Source: Zingiber officinale
Lineage: Eukaryota; Streptophyta; Magnoliopsida; Zingiberales; Zingiberaceae
Length of the DNA stretch: 64,000 nt
Direction: 5' to 3'
Assembly: GCF_018446385.1 (NCBI RefSeq)
Contig: NC_055991.1
Coordinates: 95,463,712 to 95,527,711 of the forward strand
Shown here one piece after another: positions 23,383 through 36,100 of this stretch (positions are counted from its first letter, which is position 1; each line of letters opens with the position of its first letter). A program made the position numbers and the translations under genes. The notes under the pieces are model-generated. The model searched no databases and was not told the DNA's origin. It saw only the letters and a list, made by a program, of their open reading frames with translations.

Positions 23383-26300
23383 TTAGGATCCATTTCCGCT
23401 GCCAACTCGATCCACAAGTTGTTCCGCTGACTCTTCATCCTTACTTTCGCGGCCACCGACCCAGTACTGCTTTACAGCCACCAATATCTTCTCAGGAAGC
23501 AGGGGTCCATCCTCGTGATCAACCAGCTTAGCATTCCATCTCATGCTACTGATTATCTTCTTCACCTTTAGGAGAACTTCAACATCATCGCGAAATATAA
23601 CTGCACCCTCTGGCCGCAGAATGCGATCCATTTCAAGAAGGATGTCTTCAGCTTGGCATCTGCCGTCATTGTATAAACAACATAAGATACACTGAAAGAG
23701 TGACGATGCACAAATGAATTGAAATCAGACACTTAATGCTTTAATTGCAAGTAAGATTTTTCTTTTTTATTTTCTTAGACCGGCATTTAGTTATATATAT
23801 ATATATCGAATCAAATTCCAAATTCTTACTTGTTCTTGTACAGGCTGAAAACACCATTGGCGTGTATGAGATCGTAAGTCCTTGGGTAAGTTGAAAAAGC
23901 TTCACACCTAGTACCAAAAAGTAAAAGAAGTGAAAACAATGAAATACAAAATATGTATTGACAGCTATGAAATAAAGTAGAAATGCACTTTTGAAAAAGA
24001 TAACTTAAAGAGCAACTAAGTAGCAACTTTACGTAAGCTACTAAGAATGATGTAACGTTATAATCACAATTTGGATGCATGACAAATAGTCGAGCAAGTT
24101 TTAGCAAAGGATTAGTTGCAATCAAAAGTACATATCATTTTAACTATACGACTCAAATAGAAATCCATTAGGGATGCATACCAGTCATGATATATGCCAA
24201 TCAACCCACGTTCGTAAATCACACCTAAGGTGGATAGTTCAGCTAATGTGGGAACAACATTCATCACCCACAACTTTGGAGATTCAATTGTTGCTGCAAA
24301 ACTACCCAATCTGGCATTCATATCCATTATGTTTCGGTACCTTCCAGTATCAAGTAACTTGTTAATTTTCTTATAAGCTTGAACATGCCCTTGCCACTGC
24401 TTGATATCTTCTTGAAAGGATTTCACTGAGATGCCGGGTACAGAACCACTAGCTATGCTTGGTGGAATAGCATTTAACCTCTCAGGGAATGGCTTTAGTT
24501 CTCCTCCTGCAACTTTTTCAACACTACTAACCTTAGGATATGGTGTTATGCAGGGCTCCATATTCTTGTACCTGATGAAATAGAAAAAATTCTCAATTAT
24601 ATATGAAGAATCAGCAAAATTTACGAGAACAATAAATAATTAGAAGAAACATAGAGGAGCATTCAAATTTTATTAACTTGCTGCAGCTGCTAGTCACAGA
24701 ATAAAGAAAATAGTGGCTACAATATTAACATCATCTGCAGTTCACTACCAGTTCATTGGAGACCAACATCTAGATGTGTATGTACTAACTATTTGAGGAC
24801 AGTAGATGAGTTTTTATGATTGCCTTTTAACATCTACTTTTTCAAGGTTTATCCTTGATTGGTGGCCAACAAAATCAACACAAAACAACATGACAGCATG
24901 TATGCACAGAAACAATGGTAAAACACACACAAATAGCAAGTTCAAGAGAATGGATTGCGCCCTCCCTAAGAAATTCATTTTGGGTTTCACATGTGATTGA
25001 GTTAATTATTATTGTTTTCTCAATAAAAAATGAATTGGCATGGCCTATTTGGCATTATGTATTTAGCTGAAGTTGACTTGTTCAGACTCCTTCAGATATG
25101 CAAATGTTAGGCTTCTTGAATGATTGTGACCATACAAACCGACCATACTTCATTAATCTTGAGCAATTGCAGTGGTGAGAGAAAGAACCATAACTTACCA
25201 TACATCATTTGAATTCACTTCTTTGCATATATTCATACTGCTATCATCTTTCCTCCCTGGGCATGATTCAGCATTAATTCTTTTCCTCCAAATAGCGATT
25301 TCAGACTTCTCACTGACCTTCTCCCAGCAAAGAAGCCTTGCGATTTCCTCAATCTTCCTTTGTTCCTCCTCAAGATCTTCCTTCTTACGTTGCCATGCCT
25401 GATAGTTAGCTTTCCAGTTGATTGGGGGGCCTGAAAGCACCCAATAACCACCAGGCCTCAAAACCCGATCAACTTCCTTTAAGTAAATTCCATCTGAAGA
25501 GAGAACCATAAGAAAAGAATGGTAAGAACAGGATTCAGCAGTTATCAAATAGAGCTATTTGACAATAGTTAAAAAACTTGATAATTAAAAAGAAAATAGT
25601 TAGTTCGTTTCTCACCATTTTCGCCCCATGGAATTAAGCACCGTGAACAGTGAGCCATATCAAAGGCTCTGGATGGGTATGGAAGCTTAATTGATCCAAG
25701 AACTCCAATGACTGCAGGGACACCTCGTTCTAGGGCAAACTGTACCTGTGCCTCGTGAGAGTCCCTAGGAGCAAAAGACATAGCTAACACATTCTTTTTC
25801 AGTAGATAAGCACCCCAACTAGCAACCTGCAATAAAAATCAAGATGATATCAAATAAACTGATAGAAGGCTTCGAGATACATTCTTGCACAGAAACTGTT
25901 GATTCTAAATATAGCCAATGATGAGCTGAGACCATAAATTTGGAGAAAGAAGTTCCATACCCCACATCCTGTGTCCAATGCAGTCCTGACAATACCATTT
26001 TCAATTGGAATAACAGATGCGAGTTGCTCGATATATTTATCAGCTCCTTGAGGGAACTGTGTTCCTCCACCAGGAAATCTGAACACATTGCCCTCATACT
26101 GAACCCAATTCTGAACAGCCTTCTCAACTGTCAAGCTTTTGTATGGTACGTTGGCGTAGGGAACATAATCACGGCTCTTAGGCCATGGGAAAGGAGCAAC
26201 ATATCCCTTAGGTGCTGGTATAAGACAATGCAATTTCTCATCCTCTCTTGGGCAATGCCTCTCTCTGTATATCATGTTATCTCGAGGAAAGGTCATTGCT

Positions 26301-26605
26301 CGCTTCTGATCCTGGCACGGAGTGTAGTCAGTATAGCGGTCGTGGCATGCCTTAAATTTTTTGACTTGAGAATCTTTGAGATCATTCAGGTTTCCTGAGC
26401 CAGCATGGTGGGTCTCAAAATTCAGATTTGGTGCTATTGTGCATTCAGTTTGCTTAGTGACTTGGAGTGCGATACTATCGCCCCTTCCAAATCCACTTCT
26501 CTGCCATGCTCCCAATATATAGAAGAAGCAACAGAGGCCAACAATGATGATGAGGGACACTGATCTCCTTGTCCTCCCTTCACCAGAACTGGACTTTAAA
26601 GCCAT
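23383..26605 (-). CDS. PMT-type (DUF248) S-adenosylmethionine-dependent methyltransferase, PMT2/PMT14-like
   Basis: Six coding exons on the minus strand: 26605-25961, 25826-25616, 25493-25199, 24571-24182, 23907-23830 and 23659-23383. All introns are GT-AG and the phases fit, giving 631 residues, normal for the family. A short basic N-terminus and one membrane anchor (about residues 16-35, [19 protein letters not shown]) indicate a type II Golgi protein. Family marks include YTPCQD near residue 95, RERHCP, the SAM-binding LDTGCGVASWGA (210-221), [21 protein letters not shown], a second half with RNIMDMNA, and [12 protein letters not shown]. Relatives act in the Golgi and are linked to methylation of pectin or other wall polysaccharides; the substrate of this one cannot be read from sequence. 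A 5' UTR intron (26615-27101) is predicted from AG and GTAAGT sites. The gene looks intact. Confidence 0.93.
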
Positions 26606-26613
26606 GGAGTGTG

Positions 26614-27250
26614 CCTGAAAGATTTCTCAAATTTTAGAGTCGAACAGAATTCCATTTTTATATGCATCACTACTATCTTTTTTTATCCATTCTGTTACAT
26701 GCGAGGATGACTAGTGCTGCTCACTTTAGCTACGGAAGGAACTGAAGATTGTAAGATCTAGCAATCAATGCGTACAAAGATGTCATCCAAACACTAACGG
26801 AACACTACGCAGAAGTAATAAGTGCAGCCTACTAACCAAAGACGGCGTTTCCTTAAACGGGCAAGAAAATGCATTCAAAATTGCTCCTTTTTATGAAATA
26901 AAATAAAATCCACAGAAGTTTCATTCCCAATCAATCCAAGAGCTAGCACAGAGAGAGGGATCCCAGCTAAAAACCTTACGAACAGATCAAATTCCAACAA
27001 ATCCCACAAATCCGACGTCGAAGTAAAAGAGGATCAAAAGACAGACAGTCAAACGAAGAAGAAGAAAAATTTCGACGGCGTAGTTTGCAACGCCGACTTA
27101 CCGATCAAGCAAGAAGCAGATCTAATCTTGGGGAGAGAAAGCGCGAGAGAGAGAGGGAGCTCCAACGGGTCGTGGTCGCCTCCGTTTCCTCAGCGATAAG
27201 CCCTCGAATCGATCGGAACCGACATAATCCTCTTTCTCACTCTTGTTGAG
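26614..27250 (-). promoter_or_regulatory. 5' UTR with leader intron of the methyltransferase gene
   Basis: On the minus strand a donor gatcg/gtaagt (exon end 27102) and an acceptor tttcag (exon start 26614) frame a 487-bp leader intron 12 bases before the ATG context. A GA-rich leader (gcgcgagagagagagggagc near 27140) lies upstream. Leader introns are common in this family. Start of transcription is not visible. Confidence 0.5.
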
Positions 27251-28680
27251 TCCGCGTGATTTCCCGTACAATAAATGGTTCCTCGCCAACCCTCTCCTCA
27301 CAGAACGCACATGCAGTCGATCCTCTTCCGTTCATCAGCAATCCAACGGAAGATCGCATCCCTCCAAGCTACGATGTTCGCTGTTCTGTGGATGATCCCG
27401 TCGGAAAAGAATTGTTTTTTTTTTCATTATTATTTCCTTGCGCTTAGTAGGCCTGGAGAGCAAGTAGCACGTCGCCACGTCCTCAACTTCGACGGTTCCT
27501 GTTGGTGAGGAGCAGCGCATCTCGGACAAGTACATAAATGCCGGGTGGGAGAGGTATTGGCGAATGAGCTGTGTGCCACTGCGGGTATAATTGTTAGGGG
27601 GAAAAACATTGGACGCGTTTTTGGATTCGCGATTGGATATCGGATCCGAATGGATGGACCAAATCTATTGACTACCCATCACGTGGATCAGATTGTCTCT
27701 TTGACTCCGCCGTAATCCTCCTTATTCATCGGTGGCAATTTAATTTTAAAAGGCGACCGGTCCGTCCATTGACCATCAAATGAATCGAGAGCTGCGAATT
27801 AGCACATTGCTCTACGTTTAGTATTTCAGGATTATTTTTTCTTAGAGAAAATTAAGTCAGTATACGGTAGTGGGGAATCAATTCATGGATATATGACTAA
27901 TCGTGGAAGGCGTGGTAGTTTGGAGTAAAGTTTTGTAAAATTTTCAAATTGTACATAACTTTTGCTTTATTTAAAATTATAAAATTGCCTCTACCATGAT
28001 TGGACACTAGCTATCATCTTTTTTTTTTTTAATTTACTATGATTAGTTAAGTTGTAAGATATACGTACTAAGATATAAACATATAAAAATTTATAAATAA
28101 CTTTGAGGGATGATATGTTGATATGTTGTACATCCATCTATGAGCATTGTGAGTACTTAGTTTTTTTTTTACTTCCAATAATTTAAATACTAAATCTAAA
28201 TCTTAACCTTTAAATTTAAAAATAAAAATAAAAAAAATTAACATTAGATGTTCACATCATAATATTTTTAAATAACTATACGGATTGAATCATCGAATTT
28301 AAAAATCTCACTCGGTTTTTTATGAACTTCAATTTTTTTTAAAAAAAAATTAGTTAACTTGATTAATCCGATTAATTCGGTTTGGATTGAAATTTGGTTT
28401 TAAATTTTTTTATTTAATTAAATTAAATAGACTGCATAAATTGTATTTTTAGACCTAATCAAATTTTTAGTTTAAAACTTAATTTTTATTAAATCGAATT
28501 GAATTTTTAAATAATAATTTTAAAAAATATTTAATTCAATTTTTATGGAATTAATTAATATTTTATTAATTTATTTAGTTTTTATTAAAAATTTGATCGA
28601 TTTAATAAGTTAAAAAAAAATAATTTGGTTTGAATTTGATTCGATTTTAACCTAATAATCATATTTTTTTACATGATTGG
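27251..28680. other. divergent intergenic region
   Basis: Between the divergent methyltransferase and uS17 genes. It is AT-rich with long A/T runs (28020-28640) and no gene. At 28340-28640 phrases of the aattcggtttggattg kind resemble AT-rich sequence near 32290-32400 and 32560-32700, so a decayed dispersed repeat is likely. Confidence 0.4.
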
Positions 28681-28685
28681 GCAGT

Positions 28686-28694
28686 AAACCCTAA
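28686..28694 (+). promoter_or_regulatory. telo-box of the uS17 gene
   Basis: AAACCCTAA, 103 bases before the ATG. Telo-boxes are typical of plant ribosomal-protein gene promoters and work with other elements to drive expression in dividing cells. The match is exact; the function here is inferred. Confidence 0.6.
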
Positions 28695-28796
28695 CTGGAT
28701 GACTCTTACTACCCATTTCACTCTGCTGCAATTTTCTCTCTAGGTTTTAGGAGTGGTAATCCGAGGCGGCGGCGGCGGAAGCGTAGGATTTCCGCA

Positions 28797-31527
28797 ATGA
28801 AGCAGGTAGTGGGGATCGTCGTATCCAACAAGATGCAGAAGTCGGTGGTGGTGGCTGTGGATCGGTTGTTTCATCACAAGCTCTATAATCGCTATGTGAA
28901 GCGCACCAGCAAATTCATGGCGCACGACGAGAAAAATGAGTGCTCCATCGGTGACCGAGTTAGACCTTCATCTCTCTATTTTTTGCTTTCTTTTTTTCCG
29001 TTAGGGCTTGTTTGCACGGGATCTAGGATTTTTCTTTTTTTTTTTTTCCGTTAGACCTTCGATCGTTTAATAAATTGGTGTTAAAGAAAGATTACGACTA
29101 TGGTTGAGGTTGCAGTGTCTTTAAGGTTGTTCTCCTTGGAAATGAATAATAGCATTCCCAACTCTTCCTTTTGTACAGGACACAACTTGGAAGTATCTAA
29201 AAGATTGCTCATTTCTTTTAAATGTGTCGATGGAGTGAAGATCACAAAGGAAGTGCCTTTGCCATTTTTTTTTTTATCATTGAACTTAGAGAATTTCCTA
29301 TAATAAGGAAGATTCTGGGTAGGCCAACAACTTTGAAATCACTTAGATACTATTACAGAGAGTATTACCTGTTCCTCGGGGCTTTATACCCAAACCCATT
29401 CCATACCAGTTGTTCCGGCCAAATACCGTGGATGATCAAGCCATGAGCTAGCATGTGTGCTCTTTGGAGGTCGTCGGTGAGGGAGACGAAGGAACCTGAG
29501 ATGCACTCTAAAGAGGGTTAGAATGGCGCTGGGGATGGATCCCGGTAGGCCACTCTAACACTCAAGTAAGGGTTTGTTTAAGGTGTTATGCTGAAGGAAG
29601 AAAATGGAGAAGGATAGAACCTAGTGGAGTCGAAGAATGGGAAAGATTCCTTTGTCTTTACCGTCTTTAGAGTTTATATACTTGTCAAAAGAGCATCACC
29701 ATATTAGATGCCTTCATCATTCTCATATGGGCTAGTGAAGGAACCAGATTCATAATCGTTAGCCGCTTCTCCATTTACCAAGTGTCACGTGTTTGAAGGA
29801 GAGCATCTAGGAGACCAGATATGAGTACTTCATAACCGCCTCTCCATTCATTTGATGCCATGTGTTCTGGAATATTCACAGAGAGACAGTCTTGTCGATG
29901 AGGCGGTTGTAGGCCAATATAGGGTGTGGGGAGCTTGTGTTCGGGAGGATGCTGGTGATTGAGGGTGAGACTGAAAAGATGTCAGGGTTGATGCCAAGAT
30001 AGGGAGCATGTCGAGATATCAGGCTAGGACCTTGACAGAATTAGCTACTAAGACTGAGGCCCGGAGGATGTCGATGACTGAGGCCGAGACAGGGAAGATA
30101 TCAAGATGACTGAGGCATGAAGGATGTCGGAGGCCGAGACAAAGAGCAATGTCGGTGACTAAGACCGAGATATGGAAAGACATGGAGGCTGTCGGTGACT
30201 GAGGTCGAGACAGAGAGCAATGTCGGTGGCTGAGGCTAAGGGAAAATGTCTTGATCTAAGACTGAGGTCCGGAGGATGTCGGTGGTTAAGACTGAGATAT
30301 GGATGATGCTAGGATCGGAAACTGAGGTGTGGATGGTGTTGACGATTGAGGATGAGAGATGGATGGTGTTGAGATTTGAGACTGAAGCGTGGAGGATGTT
30401 GACGACTGAGGCCGAGACATAGATGATGTCGCGATCTGAGAATAATGTGTGGAGGGTGTCAGCGACTAAGGTCGAGACATGGATGATGTCGGGATCTGAG
30501 ACTGAGGCGTGGAGAATGTCAGCGAGGTTGAGACATGGATGATGTCAGGATTTGAGACTGAGGCGTGGAGAGTGTCGATTTCAGGCTGATTCTACTTGGA
30601 TGAGTACATTGAGTAGGTTCGATTAACTCGAATCTCATTTGGGTTGGGCCCGATTCTTTTTTGGTTATGTTTGACCCACCTTAATTTTGACTGACAGATC
30701 AACACGACTTCTGACCACATGTGGCACGTGGAAGCAACAGAATTCTGCCACATCATCAGTCATGAGTTTTATTTGTTTTTCCAAACTAGTCCCGGACTCA
30801 TTTGAACAGGTTGGTAGTTACTAGTGCCTTCCTTCTAATAGACATATCTATCATCCTTGGAATGTTTTGCAATTATTTTCAATTTATGTGTATAAGATGT
30901 TTCCAGATTATCAAAGCCAGATTGGCAGACACTTGACGTTGAAGGGGATCGGCACAAATTTTGAGATGATGAGATCTCTACATTTTCATTGGTGCTTCAA
31001 TTCTAGATTATGCTAGATTAGTCTACAAATGATCTGCAGTTAATAAGAAATATAAGTGATGCTTCCATTTGAACGAATAACTTATTGATGGTACTTGTAG
31101 AGACTAGTTGCATTATCATTAATACGAACAACAAAAGTACATCGCAGACACAACTACCTTAACTATTTTACTTGGATTCCACTTTTGAAGTGCTTAATTT
31201 GTGACAGAATGTTCCTTGGTCATTTCGAGAGAAAATGACTTCTTGTTTAATAAACTGGGAATGAAATGGCACGAACCATATGATGACCATCTTGGAAATG
31301 ATTGCCTTAAGTTTTGTATTTGAATAATTTTCTTCTCTGATGTCGATTTAAGCTTTTGCTCCCAGGTAAGGCTGGATCCTTCAAGGCCATTGAGCAAAAG
31401 AAAGAACTGGATTGTCGCCGAGATATTGCGGAAGGCAAGAGTCTATGTTAAACCATCTCCTGCTGCTCAAGCTTTTGGTGAATCAGCTGTTGGTTCGAGT
31501 GCACCCCAGAGCTTGCCTTCTGCATGA
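28797..31527 (+). CDS. ribosomal protein uS17, mitochondrial-type
   Basis: Two coding exons, 28797-28958 and 31366-31527, give 107 residues. Exon 1 encodes [39 protein letters not shown] and IGDR; exon 2 adds [30 protein letters not shown]. This is the OB-fold uS17 family, a primary binder of small-subunit rRNA. The short form without an N-terminal transit extension is the plant mitochondrial-type paralogue rather than cytosolic S11/uS17 or plastid S17. The intron is 2407 bp; its donor (cga/gttaga) is weak but is the only one that keeps the frame and the conserved join GDR-VRLDPS. The gene looks functional. Confidence 0.92.
29400..30840. repeat. repeat-filled part of the uS17 intron with tandem array
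   Basis: From about 29920 to 30600 there is a degenerate tandem array with units of about 30 bp and a higher order near 60 bp (gactgaggccgagacatgga, gatgtcggtgactgaggc). The surroundings look like a decayed LTR-type element, but no target duplication was found. It explains most of the unusual intron length. Confidence 0.65.
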
Positions 31528-32465
31528 GCTTCCTGAGCTAGGACAAATGAATTGTATGTTCTCATGAAGGCCCCTGCTTTCGACTTGCCAAAATATTTTC
31601 CTTCGACAGTGCAATTCTAAGTGAGTGTGACAAGAATATGCTTCATTTCTTTTCATCTTGTTGTCTATTGTCCAGTCTTGTTCTTTACATTAACAATTAA
31701 GATGAATTAGAAGGACGTGCCATATACATTGATAATTCTTTTGAATAATGCTTGACTTTTGATCTATTTGGTTTTCAATAGCTAAATCTGACTGATGTAC
31801 AGCAACAATATGGTGGTGATTCCTGCTTGACCGCATTTAATATTATCTTGTGATTCTGGATAGAAACTTTAGGGAAATAAATTGAATAATTATTTATTAA
31901 TGTGGTTTATGGAATTAAAATAGATATTTTATTTGCATTCTTATAGTCGATAAGCATAATGATAAAGTGCAACCAAGCATGGGAGGGGCAAATAAGTTGA
32001 CTATGAATAAAGATTGAGTCAAGTCTAAGCACAATGATACAGTGAAATCAAGTATGAGAGGGGCAAATAAGTTGGCCATGAATAAAGATTGAGTCGAGTC
32101 TAAGCACAATTATAAAGTGAAACCTAGTATGGGAGGGGTAAATAAGTTGACCACGAATAATGATTGAGTCTAAGCACATGATAAAGTGAAACCGAGCATG
32201 GGAGGGACAAATAAGTTGACTATGAATAAAGATCTTGTTGATTCTCTCTGGCATAAGCAAGTTAGTTTTGAAGTGTTTATTGAATACAACAAAATAAAAC
32301 CAAGTATTCAGTTAAAATCGGTTTGAACCAAATTAATCAAAGTTGAACAAACTAGTTTAAACCGGTTGAATTTTTTAATAAAAAATAAATAAATAAAAAT
32401 ATCGATTAATTTGATGAAATTTAAATTAATTTAAATTTTTTAATTAAGACTAAGAATTTATCATA

Positions 32466-32499
<34 letters not shown>

Positions 32500-33139
32500 C
32501 TTAAATAGAATTCATCATAACTCAATTTTTTTAATTCTTTTTTTTTTTTTTCTATTTTGATTTATTTGATTTGGCCGAATCCAACATTTTAAAACTGAAT
32601 TCAAACTAAATAAATTATTAATTTTAAATAAAACAAATTCTAAAATAATTGAATTAAAATTTTAAATTTAGTCGGGTTTTGGTTGAATTGAACTTTTACT
32701 CACCCTTTGTTATATAGTAATATTTGAATTTTATTTTATAAGTATTCGGATTGATTAAGACATGCTATCATATCTATTTTATAAGAATCTCAACCGTACT
32801 AGAACCAATAAACTGAAAATAATGACACAAAACCTGACCGAAAATTGCACAGGTTGGAGTAATGATTCCTATTACTCAAAGGTTCGAAGTAATTTGTTTT
32901 TGGTACAGACATTTAGCAAATTATGACGGCACTCTTTCTCACGCATTTGGCTGGTAACAAATAGCAAAGCTTGTCGATTTCCCTTGGAGCAAGATCAACC
33001 CATCCAGACACAAACAGCTGTTTTCTTGCTGCTACTCACAGCTATGAGAGAGACTAGCAAAGAGCTATCAATCCCTCTTGCGATGCATTCATAACAACCA
33101 AACAAACAACAAAGTCTCTAGCCATTAATGAGAGAATGT
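31528..33139. other. convergent intergenic region
   Basis: Lies between uS17 (+) and the kinesin (-). It holds the two 3' UTRs, a four-copy tandem repeat (31954-32232), a TAA microsatellite (about 32466-32498) and AT-rich sequence. No gene was seen. Confidence 0.6.
31954..32232. repeat. 70-75 bp tandem repeat, four copies
   Basis: Unit beginning gcacaatgataaagtgaaac and containing gggaggggcaaataagttga. The copies are about 75, 75, 70 and 60 bp long and differ by point changes and small deletions. Confidence 0.9.
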
Positions 33140-36100
33140 CTATTTTGAGGTAGCCATCCTACCATTATCATTTTGTCTTCGTTTTCCATCAGAAGCTGCT
33201 TGTTGCCTTGCCGGTGAGCCTTTTACTAGTTGGCTAGATGGTGGTGTAGTTGATATCTTCCTTGATGGAGATGGCATGTGGGCGCGAGGTGTCCTGGATT
33301 GACATCATGAATATGTAAGAAATATCTACTCGAAAGCATGTAATAAAAGGGTTTGTATAAGGAAGACTTGCAGAATTCCAACAAGGGATGCCTGATGATT
33401 TTATATTCTCAGGGTTTAGTCTGGGTATTCATGGACCACTAGTCTATGAATTGTTTCTATGAATCTAATTACCTCAACTCAGAGCCTTTAGTTGAACCTG
33501 ACTGAGGCCGCTTGATTCTCAATCCGCCGTTGACTGCATTACTGGCTTTTCCATTGCTAGATTGCGACTGCAATATCATTTCTTGCTCTGAAGAATCACT
33601 AGTTGCAAAATCTAATTCATCATAATCATCAGTTGTGACAGAATTAGGCCGGCTTGTATGCCTATCTCTGAACACTCTCACATCAGGAATATATCCCTGG
33701 TCAAGTGAATCAGGACCATGAACATTATCTCTAACCCAGTCCCTCAGTGGATCCTCATCATTGGCTACATCAATGTCTGCCCTCTCCATCGATGCTGAAC
33801 AGCTCTGCACAAGAAATGTTACGGGACAATGCAGAACTGAAGTGAAACACGTTTCTAAATTGTAAAATTCAATTAGCATTTCCATGTAAAGTTGAATGAT
33901 TGGAAATCATGTGGAAATATGCTACTTAGTTTTATATCAGGATGAATGAACAAAGAAAATGTACCTCAATATTCCCCAAATCCTCCATTGTCTGAATCTG
34001 GTTTCGACATCCAGGAGATGTCGGGCTAGATTTCATCCTGTAAATGTCAGGGCTGGACATTGTACTTCCAAGGGTCTCTTCCTCTTTCTTAGCTAATGCC
34101 ACTTGAAGACTAGCTACCTAAATTGGTGAGAAACAAAGGGCATTGGATGAGATTTTCTCAGACAATTAGAAAAAATTAACCAAACTTCCCAAGTAACAGG
34201 ATAAAAACCTGCTGTCTGAGTTCTCTCAGTTCCCCGTTGTCCTTGTTCGTCTTTGCTGCACCAAGCTCAATTGTTGCAACTCGCTCTGCGAACTTGAGAG
34301 TGCTTAAAGTCTCACTCAGTGCATCAATCTCAGGGCTTATGTGTATAAACATCAATGTCTTAGCTTGTCCCCCTTGACAAAATGAAACAAAAATATTGAA
34401 GCGCATACTGATCCTCATGCTTGAAACACACATATACTTAGTTCTTACCAAGAGAGTCCTGTAGGAGTTGTGTAAGTTTGCTATTCCTGTAAGGAACATG
34501 TGAATTCTTTTGAGCGAGGGCATATATTACATCTCCTAGAGCTGCTAAAGATTTATTTATGTGTTGTGCTTCTTTGAGCCTATCTCCTATAACCTCCGAT
34601 TTATTAACCCTTTCACTGCCTGCCAAATCAACAAGATGAAGGCATCCTCTATGAACAGATCCAGATGCCAACTCTCTTCCATGAACATGAATCGTTAGGC
34701 AACTGCAAATTAGGATTTATGAGTTAAATGCAACAACAGTCATAAAATAACTATTCTTTGAAAAAGGATCTACAATCAACCATTCGCAAAAGCAACAAGA
34801 CCTGTGAGAGCGACTGCTACGCTCATTCATGGAAGTTGAACAAACAGCACGATTCTTCTGACCAAGGTTCATTAGTTCAATTACTTCTTCAGTTGATGTG
34901 ACAGGAACCAAGTTTGCATCAGGCACAGCCATCCCATTCTGAGAACTATTACGAATGTCCAATGTTTTAAAAGTAAAGGTACTCAAAAATTGTTAAAAAA
35001 GACAATTATAGTGAGATAACCACTAAGTAATCCAACAAATTAATTTAATTTAAATACAGAACATAGATACTATTAGCAGAATAATCATATTGATTATCAA
35101 TGAAAGGAGTCGCAAGTGGAAGGATATTTTTTATGAGGACCATCATTAAGGAGATCCCTGACTTGCTCATTGTATATCTCAATCATCTGAACAGAAATTT
35201 CATAACAAATTGTATCCTTTCTTTGTCCTGAGATCTGAAACAAGTCATTTAGTGCCCTATAATTTACTCCATAGTCCTCCTCCGTGAGTTCTTTGGGTCC
35301 ACTCTACATAGAAATTGCATCATTAAATAAGAATGTGTTTGTGAATGAACAATTTGAGCAAGACGACAAACAAAATATAGATGTCACAGTTGTTACCATG
35401 GTATAAGTTTTTCCAGCTCCAGTTTGTCCATATGCAAAGATGCAGACATTATAACCATCAAGAATTGATCGAATCAAAGGTTTTGTGTCACAAAAAACCT
35501 CCTCTGCATTGATTAAAAAAAGTTAATTTTGTTTCTACAGTTGAAAAATATACAATATCTAATATGAAGTTTTGACAACCTTGAGTAACAGATGGGCCAA
35601 AAACTCTGTTGAAGCTAAACAATTTATGACCTTCTTTTCCATATTTCGTTGGGGTGCTAATTGTAATGCTTCCATCATCAAGATGATCAACAGTGGTCAA
35701 ATTATTACTAGGTTTTCCAGGTAAGAAAGGCCTCACACGGCAATACACCCTAATGTTTCCTATTAGAGGACATATTGAATTAGTAAAAGCAAGAAAACAA
35801 TTAGCTTAGAATGTTATGATAGGATTACCTTTAAGATCCTGTACATGATTATACAACTTCCTGTTTTCTTCAAGAACCTTCTGATACCCGGAAGCTGCAT
35901 GAGTTAGGATTTGCATATGCTTTCCTAAAATGACATGAACAAGGGTGTTTTGAGCACATCAACTAGTTCCTGATATATAAGTAGCCCAGCTGTTTTTTTT
36001 TTATTATCATACCTAGATTGTTAAATTCCTCTGAGTATTGTGTCTTTAGAAACTCTACACTCTCTCTGGTTGCTAGGAGTGCATACTTCAGTTCCTATTG

